A program made the translations under genes and the position numbers. DNA of 49,875 bases from Pseudomonas kairouanensis (GTDB lineage Bacteria > Pseudomonadota > Gammaproteobacteria > Pseudomonadales > Pseudomonadaceae), in the NCBI RefSeq assembly GCF_004682055.1, contig NZ_QUZU01000042.1:1-49875 (forward strand), read 5' to 3'. Under the pieces are notes generated by a model, which saw nothing but the letters and a program-made list of their open reading frames with translations, ran no database searches and had not been told where the DNA came from. Of this stretch, positions 19,437-30,102 are shown in pieces (the first letter of the stretch is position 1; every line of letters begins with the position of its first letter).

Positions 19437-20899
19437 ATTCGCTGTATATCGCAGGTAGCTGGCTGGCTGGTCAGGGTGAGCTGTTCGAGTCGCGTAACCC
19501 GGTGACCCAGCAGGTGCTGTGGGCTGGCAATGGCGCTACGGCCGAACAGGTTGAGTCCGCCGTGCAGGCTGCCCGCCAGGCATTCCCGGCCTGGGCCCGC
19601 CGTTCGCTGGAAGAGCGCATCAGCGTGCTGGAAAGCTTCGCCGCGACCCTGAAAGCGCGCGCCGACGAAATCGCCCGTTGCATCGGTGAGGAAACCGGCA
19701 AGCCTCTGTGGGAATCGGCCACCGAAGTCACCAGCATGGCCAACAAGATCGCCATCTCGGTGCAAAGCTACCGCGAGCGTACCGGCGAGAAGAGCGGCCC
19801 CCTGGGCGACGCCACCGCTGTGTTGCGTCACAAACCCCACGGTGTGGTAGCGGTGTTTGGCCCGTACAACTTCCCTGGCCACTTGCCCAACGGCCATATC
19901 GTCCCGGCGCTGCTGGCGGGCAATACCGTGCTGTTCAAACCGAGCGAGCTGACCCCCAAGGTCGCCGAGCTGACCGTGCAGTGCTGGATCGAAGCCGGTT
20001 TGCCGGCGGGTGTGTTGAACCTGCTGCAAGGCGCGCGGGAAACCGGCATCGCCCTGGCGGCCAACCCAGGTATCGACGGGTTGTTCTTCACCGGCTCCAG
20101 CCGCACGGGCAACCATCTGCACCAGCAATTCTCCGGGCGCCCGGACAAGATCCTGGCCCTGGAAATGGGCGGCAACAACCCTTTGGTGGTCGATGAGGTA
20201 GCGGATGTGGATGCGGCCGTCTACACCATTATTCAGTCGGCGTTTATCTCCGCAGGCCAGCGTTGCACCTGTGCCCGTCGCCTGCTGGTGCCGCAAGGCG
20301 CGTGGGGCGATGCGTTGCTCGCGCGTCTGGTGGCGGTCAGCGCAACGATTGAAGTCGGCGCATTCGATCAGCAACCGGCGCCATTCATGGGCTCGGTGAT
20401 TTCCCTGGCGGCAGCCAAAGCCTTGATGGATGCCCAGGCGCTGATGTTGGCCAACGGTGCCGTGGCGCTGCTGGAAATGACCCAGCCGCAGGATCAGGCC
20501 GCGCTGTTGACGCCGGGCATCATCGACGTGACCGGCGTAACCGAGCGTGAAGACGAAGAACTCTTCGGGCCGCTGTTGCAAGTGATTCGCTACACAGATT
20601 TTGAAGCGGCGATTGCCGAGGCCAACAACACCCAGTACGGCCTGGCTGCGGGTTTGTTGTCGGACTCCGAAGCGCGCTACCAGCAGTTCTGGCTGGAAAG
20701 CCGCGCGGGGATCGTCAACTGGAACAAGCAGCTGACGGGCGCCGCCAGCACCGCGCCGTTCGGTGGGGTAGGGGCCTCGGGCAATCATCGCGCCAGTGCG
20801 TATTACGCGGCCGATTATTGTGCGTATCCGGTGGCTTCGCTTGAGACGCCGAGCCTGGTGGTGCCTGCCACCCTAACCCCCGGCATTACGCTGATCTAA
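19433..20899 (+). CDS. aruD: N-succinylglutamate 5-semialdehyde dehydrogenase
   Basis: 488 residues. The start is the ATG that overlaps the aruG stop (MNSLYIAGSWLAGQGELFES). It is an NAD-dependent aldehyde dehydrogenase (AstD): GPYNFPGHLPNGHIVPALL and NTVLFKPSE for cofactor binding, E244 in ALEMGGNNPL as general base, and the nucleophile C278 in ISAGQRCTCARR. It oxidises N-succinylglutamate semialdehyde to N-succinylglutamate, the fourth step. A REP pair begins three bases after its stop. Confidence 0.96.
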   Translation: MNSLYIAGSWLAGQGELFESRNPVTQQVLWAGNGATAEQVESAVQAARQAFPAWARRSLEERISVLESFAATLKARADEIARCIGEETGKPLWESATEVTSMANKIAISVQSYRERTGEKSGPLGDATAVLRHKPHGVVAVFGPYNFPGHLPNGHIVPALLAGNTVLFKPSELTPKVAELTVQCWIEAGLPAGVLNLLQGARETGIALAANPGIDGLFFTGSSRTGNHLHQQFSGRPDKILALEMGGNNPLVVDEVADVDAAVYTIIQSAFISAGQRCTCARRLLVPQGAWGDALLARLVAVSATIEVGAFDQQPAPFMGSVISLAAAKALMDAQALMLANGAVALLEMTQPQDQAALLTPGIIDVTGVTEREDEELFGPLLQVIRYTDFEAAIAEANNTQYGLAAGLLSDSEARYQQFWLESRAGIVNWNKQLTGAASTAPFGGVGASGNHRASAYYAADYCAYPVASLETPSLVVPATLTPGITLI

Positions 20900-20901
20900 A
20901 G

Positions 20902-20990
20902 GTGGGAGGGGGCTTGCTCCCGATGGCGGTGTGTCAGTCACCTGATTTATCAACTGACAGATTGCTATCGGGAGCAAGCCCCCTCCCACA
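20902..20990. repeat. Inverted REP pair inside the aru operon (aruD-aruB gap)
   Basis: GTGGGAGGGGGCTTGCTCCC then GATGGCGG at the left, and GCTATCGGGAGCAAGCCCCC then TCCCACA at the right, flank a spacer with GTGTCAGTCA and TCAACTGACAGA. The element begins three bases after the aruD stop and ends 60 bp before aruB. Confidence 0.88.
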
Positions 20991-21049
20991 TTGGATCTCT
21001 GTAGTGCTGAAGATTGCCTATAAAAACAGATGTTCGTGGAGCCTCGCCG

Positions 21050-22396
21050 ATGAAATCCTATGAAGTCAATTTTGACGGTCTAGTGGGGCCGACCCATAAC
21101 TACGGCGGTTTGTCCTTCGGCAACGTCGCGTCCCAAAGCAACAGCCAGCAGCATTCCAACCCCAAGGAAGCGGCGTTGCAGGGCCTGCAGAAAATGAAAG
21201 CCCTGATGGACATGGGCTTTGTGCAAGGTGTATTGGCGCCCCAGGAACGTCCTGATGTGGCCGCCTTGCGCAGCCTTGGTTTCAGCGGCACCGACGCCCA
21301 GGTTATCCAGCACGCGGCCAAAGAAGCCATGCCGTTGCTGGTCGCCAGCTGCTCCGCATCGAGCATGTGGGTGGCCAACGCCGCCACCGTCAGCCCGAGC
21401 GCCGACACCTTTGATGCCCGCGTGCACTTCACCGCCGCCAACCTCAACTGCAAATACCATCGCAGCATCGAGCACCCGACCACCAGCCGCGTTTTGGGTG
21501 CCATGTTTGCCGATGCAAAGCACTTCGCCCACCACGCCGCCTTGCCGGCGGTGGCGCAGTTTGGCGATGAAGGTGCGGCCAACCACACGCGTTTCTGCCG
21601 TGAATACGGCGAGGCAGGCGTTGAGTTTTTTGTGTTCGGTCGCAGTGCGTTCGACCCGCGTTATCCAGCGCCGCAGAAATACCCGGCGCGCCAGACCCTT
21701 GAAGCTTCCCAGGCGGTTGCACGCCTGCACGGGCTTAAAGAGCAAGGCGTGGTCTACGCCCAGCAGAATCCAGCAGTGATCGATGCCGGGGTATTCCACA
21801 ACGACGTGATCGCGGTGGGTAACGGCGAAGTGCTGTTCTTTCACGAGGACGCCTTCCTCAATACCGAGCCGATGCTGGCCGAGTTGCAAGCCAAGCTGGG
21901 CAAGCTGGGGGGCAACTTCCAGTCCGTTTGCGTGCCTCGTGCCCAGGTCAGCGTTGAAGATGCGGTGCGTTCCTACCTGTTCAACAGCCAATTGCTGACC
22001 CGCGCCGACGGCTCGATGCTGCTGATCGTGCCGGAAGAGTGCCGCGCCAACGAACGCGTGTGGAATTACCTGCAAGGCCTGACCGCCTCCGGTGGGCTGA
22101 TCCGCGAAGTGAAAGTATTCGACCTCAAGCAAAGCATGCAGAACGGCGGCGGCCCGGCGTGCCTGCGCTTGCGTGTGGCCTTGAACGAAACGGAACTGGC
22201 GGCGGTGAATCCAGGGGTTATCATGACGGCGCCGTTGTACGACACCCTGACCCAATGGGTTAACAAGCACTACCGCGACAGCCTGCGCGAAAGCGACCTG
22301 GCTGACCCGCAGTTGCTGCTTGAGTGCCGGACGGCACTGGATGAACTGACGCAAATCCTTAAACTGGGCTCGGTTTACCCTTTCCAGATCAATTAA
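21050..22396 (+). CDS. aruB: N-succinylarginine dihydrolase
   Basis: 448 residues, ATG at 21050 with GGAG nine bases upstream (MKSYEVNFDGLVGPTHNYGG). It is an AstB family member of the pentein/guanidino-modifying fold. C371 in GGGPACLRLRV is the expected nucleophile; a histidine in VIAVGNGEVLFFHEDAF lies in the right part of the fold. It hydrolyses N2-succinylarginine to N2-succinylornithine, CO2 and two ammonia, the second step. It ends 24 bp before a small conserved ORF and probably shares a transcript with it. Confidence 0.95.
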   Translation: MKSYEVNFDGLVGPTHNYGGLSFGNVASQSNSQQHSNPKEAALQGLQKMKALMDMGFVQGVLAPQERPDVAALRSLGFSGTDAQVIQHAAKEAMPLLVASCSASSMWVANAATVSPSADTFDARVHFTAANLNCKYHRSIEHPTTSRVLGAMFADAKHFAHHAALPAVAQFGDEGAANHTRFCREYGEAGVEFFVFGRSAFDPRYPAPQKYPARQTLEASQAVARLHGLKEQGVVYAQQNPAVIDAGVFHNDVIAVGNGEVLFFHEDAFLNTEPMLAELQAKLGKLGGNFQSVCVPRAQVSVEDAVRSYLFNSQLLTRADGSMLLIVPEECRANERVWNYLQGLTASGGLIREVKVFDLKQSMQNGGGPACLRLRVALNETELAAVNPGVIMTAPLYDTLTQWVNKHYRDSLRESDLADPQLLLECRTALDELTQILKLGSVYPFQIN

Positions 22397-22420
22397 ACGC
22401 CGCACGGCTGAGAGCTAAAT

Positions 22421-22711
22421 ATGACCACCGACACCCTGAAGCTGATCCTTGAAGACACCGACGGCACCCAGCTGGAAACCTTCTGCACCCGCGTCGCCGT
22501 GGTCTGGCAGGGCAAGGAAATCTGGATCCAGCACGACGGTCGCGGCCAACTGCTGATCGGTGTAGACGTGGAAGAGGGCGACGCCGAGTACGCCAACCTG
22601 CTGATGCGCCCATTGGCTACCAACCTGATGAGCCTGCAACTGGAAATGGAACCGGCCGACGTTGAAGGTGATGACGACGATCACGTCCACGGCCCAGGCT
22701 GCAACCACTAA
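22421..22711 (+). CDS. Conserved small protein of the aru operon (PA0900-like)
   Basis: 96 residues, ATG at 22421 with GAGAG upstream, placed between aruB and aruE with gaps of 24 and 12 bp. The body is mixed alpha/beta (LKLILEDTDGTQLETFCTRV, GKEIWIQHDGRGQLLIGVD). The C-terminus is acidic and metal-binding in look: GDDDDHVHGPGCNH, with three histidines and one cysteine. I do not recognise a function. Its place in the operon is the same as that of a small conserved gene in P. aeruginosa. It may bind a divalent metal, perhaps serving the zinc enzyme AruE next door; that is conjecture. Confidence 0.8.
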   Translation: MTTDTLKLILEDTDGTQLETFCTRVAVVWQGKEIWIQHDGRGQLLIGVDVEEGDAEYANLLMRPLATNLMSLQLEMEPADVEGDDDDHVHGPGCNH

Positions 22712-22723
22712 GGAAGTGTGCTT

Positions 22724-23728
22724 ATGCTCGCCCTCGGCAAACTGCTTGAACTGACCCTCGCCGGTCGTGAACCGGCGCAAAAGATTCAACTGACTGTCGA
22801 CGGCGTGCAGATGCGCTGGCTCAGCGAGGGCGCACTTGAAGTGCGCCCGCCGCAGGGCAAGGACCATGGCGGCGACCTGCTGCTGTCGTCCGGCATCCAT
22901 GGCAACGAAACGGCGCCGATCGAACTGCTCGACCGCCTGTTGCATGGCATTGCCCGTGGGGAGATCAAACCCCGCAACCGAATCCTGTTCCTGTTCGGCA
23001 ACCCCGAGGCCATGCGCCGCGGTGAGCGTTACCTGGAGCTGGACGTCAACCGGCTGTTCAATGGTCGTCACGAACAAAACATCGGCCCGGAGGCCATGCG
23101 TGCCGCCGAGCTTGAGCAACTGGCCCGCAGCTTCTTCAGCCTGCCTGACCGTTCGCGCCTGCATTACGACCTGCACACCGCCATTCGCGGCTCGAAGATC
23201 GAGCAGTTCGCCCTGTACCCGTGGAAGGATGGGCGCCAGCATTCCCGCCGCGAACTGGAACGCCTGCGTGCCGCCGGCATGGAGGCGGTGTTGCTGCAGA
23301 ACAAGACCTCCATCACCTTCACTGCGTTTACCTACGAGCAGCTGGGTGCCGAGGCCTTTACCCTGGAGTTGGGCAAGGCGCGGCCGTTCGGGCAGAACCA
23401 GGGTGTGGATGTGTCGCGCCTGGAAGCTCGTCTCAAACAGATCATCGAAGGCGCTGAGCCTGAAACCGGCAGCCTCGACGGTCTGAAACTGTTTGCCGTG
23501 TCACGCGAAGTGATCAAGCACAGTGATGCGTTCATCCTGCATTTGCCGGCGGACGTGGAAAACTTTTCGGAGTTGGCCAAGGGCTATTTGCTGGCCGAAG
23601 ACGTGGCCAAGACCCGTTGGGTGATCGAGGAGGAGGGGGCGCGCATCATCTTCCCTAACCCGAAAGTGAAGAACGGGTTGCGGGCGGGCATCTTGATTGT
23701 GCCGACGACGGATGCTGGCCTGGCGTAA
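22724..23728 (+). CDS. aruE: N-succinylglutamate desuccinylase
   Basis: 334 residues. The ATG at 22724 is preferred to a GTG at 22718 because AGGA is well spaced from it. It is an AstE family zinc hydrolase: H59 and E62 in SSGIHGNETAPIE, H151 in HYDLHTAIRGS, and the catalytic glutamate E215 in FTLELGKARPFG. It splits N-succinylglutamate into succinate and glutamate, the last step of the pathway. It is the last gene of the aru block and converges on the lumazine synthase gene, with a REP pair between them. Confidence 0.95.
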   Translation: MLALGKLLELTLAGREPAQKIQLTVDGVQMRWLSEGALEVRPPQGKDHGGDLLLSSGIHGNETAPIELLDRLLHGIARGEIKPRNRILFLFGNPEAMRRGERYLELDVNRLFNGRHEQNIGPEAMRAAELEQLARSFFSLPDRSRLHYDLHTAIRGSKIEQFALYPWKDGRQHSRRELERLRAAGMEAVLLQNKTSITFTAFTYEQLGAEAFTLELGKARPFGQNQGVDVSRLEARLKQIIEGAEPETGSLDGLKLFAVSREVIKHSDAFILHLPADVENFSELAKGYLLAEDVAKTRWVIEEEGARIIFPNPKVKNGLRAGILIVPTTDAGLA

Positions 23729-23752
23729 ATCTCAAGGTCTAGCACTACCCAA

Positions 23753-23842
23753 TGTGGGAGCGGGCTTGCTCGCGAATGCGGTGTATCAGTCAACTTATTC
23801 AGTGACTGACACCCTGCATTCGCGAGCAAGCCCGCTCCCACA
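23753..23842. repeat. Inverted REP pair between convergent aruE and ribH2
   Basis: Near-perfect arms: TGTGGGAGCGGGCTTGCTCG then CGAATGCGG at left, with the inverse at right. The spacer contains GTATCAGTCAA and TCAGTGACTGACACC. It is the best-preserved copy in the window of the CTTGCTCGCGAATGC sub-family and lies between two gene ends, where it could act as a bidirectional 3'-end structure. Confidence 0.9.
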
Positions 23843-23860
23843 TTTGGTTTGCAGTGTGGC

Positions 23861-24370
23861 TTAGACCGCTACCGCCCGTGGCTCGCTACGGCGAATCGCA
23901 CGGACTTTGTGCAGCGTATCTGCGCAAGTCTTGGCTGCTTCCTGGCCCTTGTGCACGAAGTGATCATGGAAGAATGCATGGTGCTCGCTGCCGGCGTGGA
24001 AGTGATGCGGGGTCAGGGACACCGAGAACACCGGCACTTCGGTTTCCAGCTGCACCTGCATCAGGCCGCTGACCACCGACTGGGCCACGAACTCGTGACG
24101 GTAGATACCACCGTCCACCACGAGCGCCGCGGCAACGATACCGGCGTAACGACCGGTCTTGGCCAGCAGCTTGGCGTGCAGGGGCATTTCAAAGGCGCCG
24201 CCGACTTCGAAGAAATCGATGTCCGATTCCTGATAGCCCTGGGCGATCATTTCGGCGAGGAAGCCTTTACGGGATTGGTCGACAATATCCTTGTGCCAGC
24301 AGGCCTGGATAAACGCGACGCGCTCGCCGTGGTGGTTTTTGCTTTTGCTGTCGATTGCGGTGGGTTGCAT
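23861..24370 (-). CDS. ribH2: 6,7-dimethyl-8-ribityllumazine synthase, type II
   Basis: 169 residues, ATG at 24370 with AGGAG seven to eight bases upstream. The sequence closely follows the type II (RibH2) lumazine synthases known from Brucella and rhizobia rather than the usual icosahedral RibH: VAFIQACWHKDIVDQSRKGF, VGGAFEMPLHAKLLAKTGRY, VVDGGIYRHEFVAQSVVSGL, QVQLETEVPVFSVSLTPHHF, HAGSEHHAFFHDHFVHKGQEA. Family enzymes join 5-amino-6-ribitylaminouracil and 3,4-dihydroxy-2-butanone 4-phosphate in riboflavin synthesis; type II forms are decamers and are usually an extra copy. A canonical FMN riboswitch precedes it, so flavin level controls it. Confidence 0.93.
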   Translation of the reverse strand: MQPTAIDSKSKNHHGERVAFIQACWHKDIVDQSRKGFLAEMIAQGYQESDIDFFEVGGAFEMPLHAKLLAKTGRYAGIVAAALVVDGGIYRHEFVAQSVVSGLMQVQLETEVPVFSVSLTPHHFHAGSEHHAFFHDHFVHKGQEAAKTCADTLHKVRAIRRSEPRAVAV

Positions 24371-24461
24371 GTTCTGACTCCTGTTTAAGAAAAAAACAGG
24401 GCGTTATGAATCGAATGGGATTTAAGGGTACGCAAACAAGGCGGCCCTTAGGTGCCAATCC

Positions 24462-24628
24462 CGTTCTCTCTTCATCCGGACTATGACCGTCGGCCCCGGG
24501 ATCACACCGGGTCTGCTGACCTTGTCGCCGTCCTGCGTGAGCAGTTCGAGGCGCCAAGCGCTCGCGGGCTATGCACATTGCGTGCAATTACCGCCGGTGG
24601 GGAATTGCACCCCGCCCTGAGAACGTTG
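24462..24628 (-). ncRNA. FMN riboswitch (RFN element)
   Basis: Read on the minus strand it opens with CAACGTTCTCAGGGCGGGGT, continues with the AATTCCCCACCGGCGGTAAT arm, then AGCCCGCGAGCG, GGTCAGCAGACCCGGTGTGA, CCCGGGGCCGACGGTCATAG and TCCGGATGAAGAGAGAACGG. All the conserved boxes of the RFN aptamer are present in order, with a variable hairpin in the middle. It ends 91 nt before the ribH2 start. In the gap, TAAGGG (about 24446-24451) can pair with CCCTTA (about 24423-24428), flanked by GGGAT/ATCCC, a likely expression platform. Confidence 0.95.
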
Positions 24629-24819
24629 CCGCCAGAACCCTGGCGGCGGAGAGTTTTTAACATGGTTTTTCATAAACTGCACCACTGTCGTATCGATAGG
24701 CTATATCGGTTTGTTTGGTTGGTATTCGATTGAATGCGCGTGGGGCTTGATATTCCGTGGCTTTGCCCGCAGTAATCACCCTCAAAAGGAACTTACTCAA
24801 ACCTTCAGAGGCTTGTTAC

Positions 24820-25824
24820 ATGTCTGTTATCGACCTGCGCAGCGACACCGTGACCCAACCCACCCCCGGCATGCGGGACGCTATGGCCACTGCCGCCAGT
24901 GGCGATGACGTGTATGGCGAAGACCCAAGCGTCAACCATCTGGAGGCTGAGCTGGCCAAGCGCCTGGGCTTTGAAGCCGCGTTGTTCGTGCCCACCGGCA
25001 CCATGAGCAACCTGCTGGCGTTGATGGCCCACTGTGAGCGCGGCGAGGAATACATCGTCGGTCAGCAGGCCCACACCTACAAATACGAAGGCGGGGGCGC
25101 GGCAGTGCTCGGTTCGATCCAGCCGCAGCCGCTGGAGGTGCAGGCGGACGGCTCACTGGACCTGGACCAAGTGCTGGCGGCCATCAAGCCCGATGACTTC
25201 CACTTCGCCCGTACCCGCCTGCTGGCCTTGGAAAACACCATGCAGGGCAAAGTACTGCCCCTGGACTATCTGGCCAAGGCGCGCGCGTTCACCCGTGAGC
25301 ACGGCCTGGCCTTGCACCTGGACGGCGCGCGCCTCTACAACGCGGCCGTGAAGCTTGGGGTGGATGCGCGGGAGATTGCCCAGCACTTCGACTCGGTGTC
25401 GGTGTGCCTGTCCAAGGGCTTGGGGGCGCCGATTGGCTCGGTGTTGTGCGGCACCACAGCGTTGATCGCCAAGGCCCGGCGCTTGCGCAAAATGGTTGGC
25501 GGCGGCATGCGCCAAGCCGGTTCCCTGGCGGCGGCGGGGTTGTACGCGCTGGATCACCAGGTTCAGCGCCTGGCCGACGACCACGCCAACGCCCAATGGC
25601 TGGGGGATGAATTGCGCAAGGCCGGTTTCGAGGTGGAGCCGGTGCAGACCAACATGGTCTATGTGCAGATCGGCGACCAGGCCCAGGCCCTCAAAGCCTT
25701 TGCCGCCGAGCGTGGGATCAAGTTGAGCGCCGCTGCGCGCTTGCGCATGGTCACGCATCTGGACGTCAGCCGGGCGCAGATCGAGCAGGTGCTGGCGACA
25801 TTCGTCGAATTTTCGCGCAAATGA
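24820..25824 (+). CDS. ltaE: Low-specificity L-threonine aldolase
   Basis: 334 residues, ATG at 24820 (MSVIDLRSDTVTQPTPGMR). AGAGG lies nine to ten bases upstream. It is a fold-type I PLP enzyme: GDDVYGEDPSVNHLE, the cofactor lysine K199 in SVCLSKGLGAPIGS, and HLDGARLYNAAV with the ring-contacting aspartate. It cleaves L-threonine and allo-threonine to glycine and acetaldehyde. It is divergent from ribH2, with the riboswitch between them, and followed by the alaS promoter, so it is probably monocistronic. Confidence 0.93.
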   Translation: MSVIDLRSDTVTQPTPGMRDAMATAASGDDVYGEDPSVNHLEAELAKRLGFEAALFVPTGTMSNLLALMAHCERGEEYIVGQQAHTYKYEGGGAAVLGSIQPQPLEVQADGSLDLDQVLAAIKPDDFHFARTRLLALENTMQGKVLPLDYLAKARAFTREHGLALHLDGARLYNAAVKLGVDAREIAQHFDSVSVCLSKGLGAPIGSVLCGTTALIAKARRLRKMVGGGMRQAGSLAAAGLYALDHQVQRLADDHANAQWLGDELRKAGFEVEPVQTNMVYVQIGDQAQALKAFAAERGIKLSAAARLRMVTHLDVSRAQIEQVLATFVEFSRK

Positions 25825-25876
25825 CCTTGCAGGCCGTCTAATTGAACCGCTCTATCGCATAAACACGCTGTACCAC

Positions 25877-25910
25877 CGGCAAAGGGCCGATATAATGCGG
25901 CCCTTTGCCG
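25877..25910 (+). promoter_or_regulatory. alaS promoter with 13-bp inverted repeat around the -10 box
   Basis: CGGCAAAGGGCCG (25877-25889) and its exact inverse CGGCCCTTTGCCG (25898-25910) flank ATATAATG, which holds a perfect -10 box TATAAT at 25891-25896. Transcription would start within the right arm, about 65 nt before the alaS ATG. E. coli alanyl-tRNA synthetase represses its own gene by binding a palindrome flanking the transcription start, so this may be the AlaRS operator. A hairpin ending the ltaE message is the alternative, but there is no T-run. Confidence 0.65.
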
Positions 25911-25970
25911 TCGCTCCGTCTGATGATGTTGCGCACTGGCCTTTGGCCGCAGCCTCCGTGGAAGAACCTA

Positions 25971-28589
<2,619 letters not shown>

Positions 28590-28686
28590 GGCGCTGTGAG
28601 CGAGCCCATGGTCTAGTCATGGGCGCGCTCAAGTGCTGGAAGATTGGTTTATTGGGCGCCCCTTTACGGGCTGAGGCGGCTTAGAA

Positions 28687-29928
28687 ATGGCTTTGATCGT
28701 ACAGAAATTTGGAGGCACCTCGGTCGGTTCTGTCGAAAGAATCGAACAGGTGGCTGACAAGGTTAAGAAATTCCGCGATGCCGGCGACGACCTGGTGGTG
28801 GTGCTGTCGGCCATGAGCGGCGAGACCAATCGCCTGATCGAACTGGCCAAGGCAATCAGCGGCGATCAACAACCGCTGCCGCGTGAGCTGGATGTGATTG
28901 TGTCCACCGGTGAGCAGGTGACGATCGCCTTGCTGGCCATGGCGCTGAACAAACGTGGTGTGCCAGCGGTGTCCTACACTGGCAGTCAGGTGCGCATCCT
29001 TACCGACAGCGCGCATACCAAGGCGCGGATCCTGCAGATCGACGATCAGAAAATCCGTACCGATCTGAAAGCCGGCCGCGTGGTAGTAGTAGCAGGCTTC
29101 CAGGGTGTGGACGAGCAGGGCAATATCACCACCCTGGGCCGTGGCGGTTCGGACACCACCGGTGTAGCGCTGGCAGCGGCTCTCAAGGCTGATGAATGCC
29201 AGATCTACACGGATGTGGACGGTGTCTACACCACTGACCCGCGTGTCGTGTCCGTGGCCCAGCGCCTGGACAAGATCACCTTTGAAGAGATGCTGGAAAT
29301 GGCCAGCCTCGGTTCCAAGGTGTTGCAGATCCGTGCGGTGGAGTTCGCCGGCAAGTACAACGTTCCGCTGCGCGTATTGCACAGCTTCAAAGAGGGTCCG
29401 GGTACCCTCATTACTATTGATGAAGAGGAATCCATGGAACAGCCGATCATTTCCGGTATCGCATTCAACCGTGATGAAGCCAAGCTGACTATCCGTGGCG
29501 TGCCAGACACCCCGGGCGTGGCGTTCAAGATCCTGGGCCCGATCAGCGAGGCCAATGTTGAAGTCGACATGATCGTGCAGAACGTTTCGCACGATAACAC
29601 CACCGATTTCACCTTCACCGTGCACCGCAACGAGTACGATGCGGCGCTGAAGATCCTGGAGAACACTGCGAGCGAGATTGGCGCCCGTGAAGTGATCGGC
29701 GATACCAAGATTGCCAAGGTGTCGATCGTGGGCGTGGGCATGCGTTCCCACGCCGGCGTTGCCAGCCGCATGTTTGGGGCCCTGGCCAAGGAAAGCATCA
29801 ACATCCAGATGATCTCCACCTCGGAGATCAAGGTCTCGGTGGTGATCGAAGAGAAGTACCTTGAACTGGCTGTACGCGCGCTGCACACGGCTTTCGAGCT
29901 GGACGCTCCGGCCCGACAGGGCGAGTGA
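28687..29928 (+). CDS. lysC: Aspartate kinase (lysine-sensitive type)
   Basis: 413 residues, ATG at 28687. The kinase domain (1-250) opens with VQKFGGTSVGSVERI and has VIVSTGEQVT, GRGGSDTTGVALAAALKA and the DVDGVYTTDPR motif. Two ACT domains follow (about 265-413) with ISGIAFNRDEAKLTIRGVPD and KVSIVGVGMRSHAGVASRMF. It phosphorylates aspartate to start lysine, threonine and methionine synthesis. An internal in-frame ATG at codon 250 (29434) has AAGAGGA six bases before it and would make a separate beta (regulatory) chain, as known for Bacillus and Corynebacterium. A terminator follows at 29939. Confidence 0.96.
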   Translation: MALIVQKFGGTSVGSVERIEQVADKVKKFRDAGDDLVVVLSAMSGETNRLIELAKAISGDQQPLPRELDVIVSTGEQVTIALLAMALNKRGVPAVSYTGSQVRILTDSAHTKARILQIDDQKIRTDLKAGRVVVVAGFQGVDEQGNITTLGRGGSDTTGVALAAALKADECQIYTDVDGVYTTDPRVVSVAQRLDKITFEEMLEMASLGSKVLQIRAVEFAGKYNVPLRVLHSFKEGPGTLITIDEEESMEQPIISGIAFNRDEAKLTIRGVPDTPGVAFKILGPISEANVEVDMIVQNVSHDNTTDFTFTVHRNEYDAALKILENTASEIGAREVIGDTKIAKVSIVGVGMRSHAGVASRMFGALAKESINIQMISTSEIKVSVVIEEKYLELAVRALHTAFELDAPARQGE

Positions 29929-29938
29929 TGTAATGCCA

Positions 29939-29972
29939 GGAAGGCGCGGATTACCGCGCCTTTCCTTTTTTT
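29939..29972 (+). terminator. Intrinsic terminator of lysC
   Basis: GGAAGGCGCGG and CCGCGCCTTTCC pair (one bulged base) around ATTA, followed by a run of seven T residues. Confidence 0.88.
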
Positions 29973-30102
29973 GTAGGGCGCATGTTCTTTTTCGTGCGCT
30001 CGACAATACTAAGGCGGTAGGTCTATGGCCATTTGGTTGTAGGTCGAAGGCCTTTTTTTTGCAGACTGTTGTTCCTGAACTGAAATGCGTGAGGAGAAAG
30101 GT

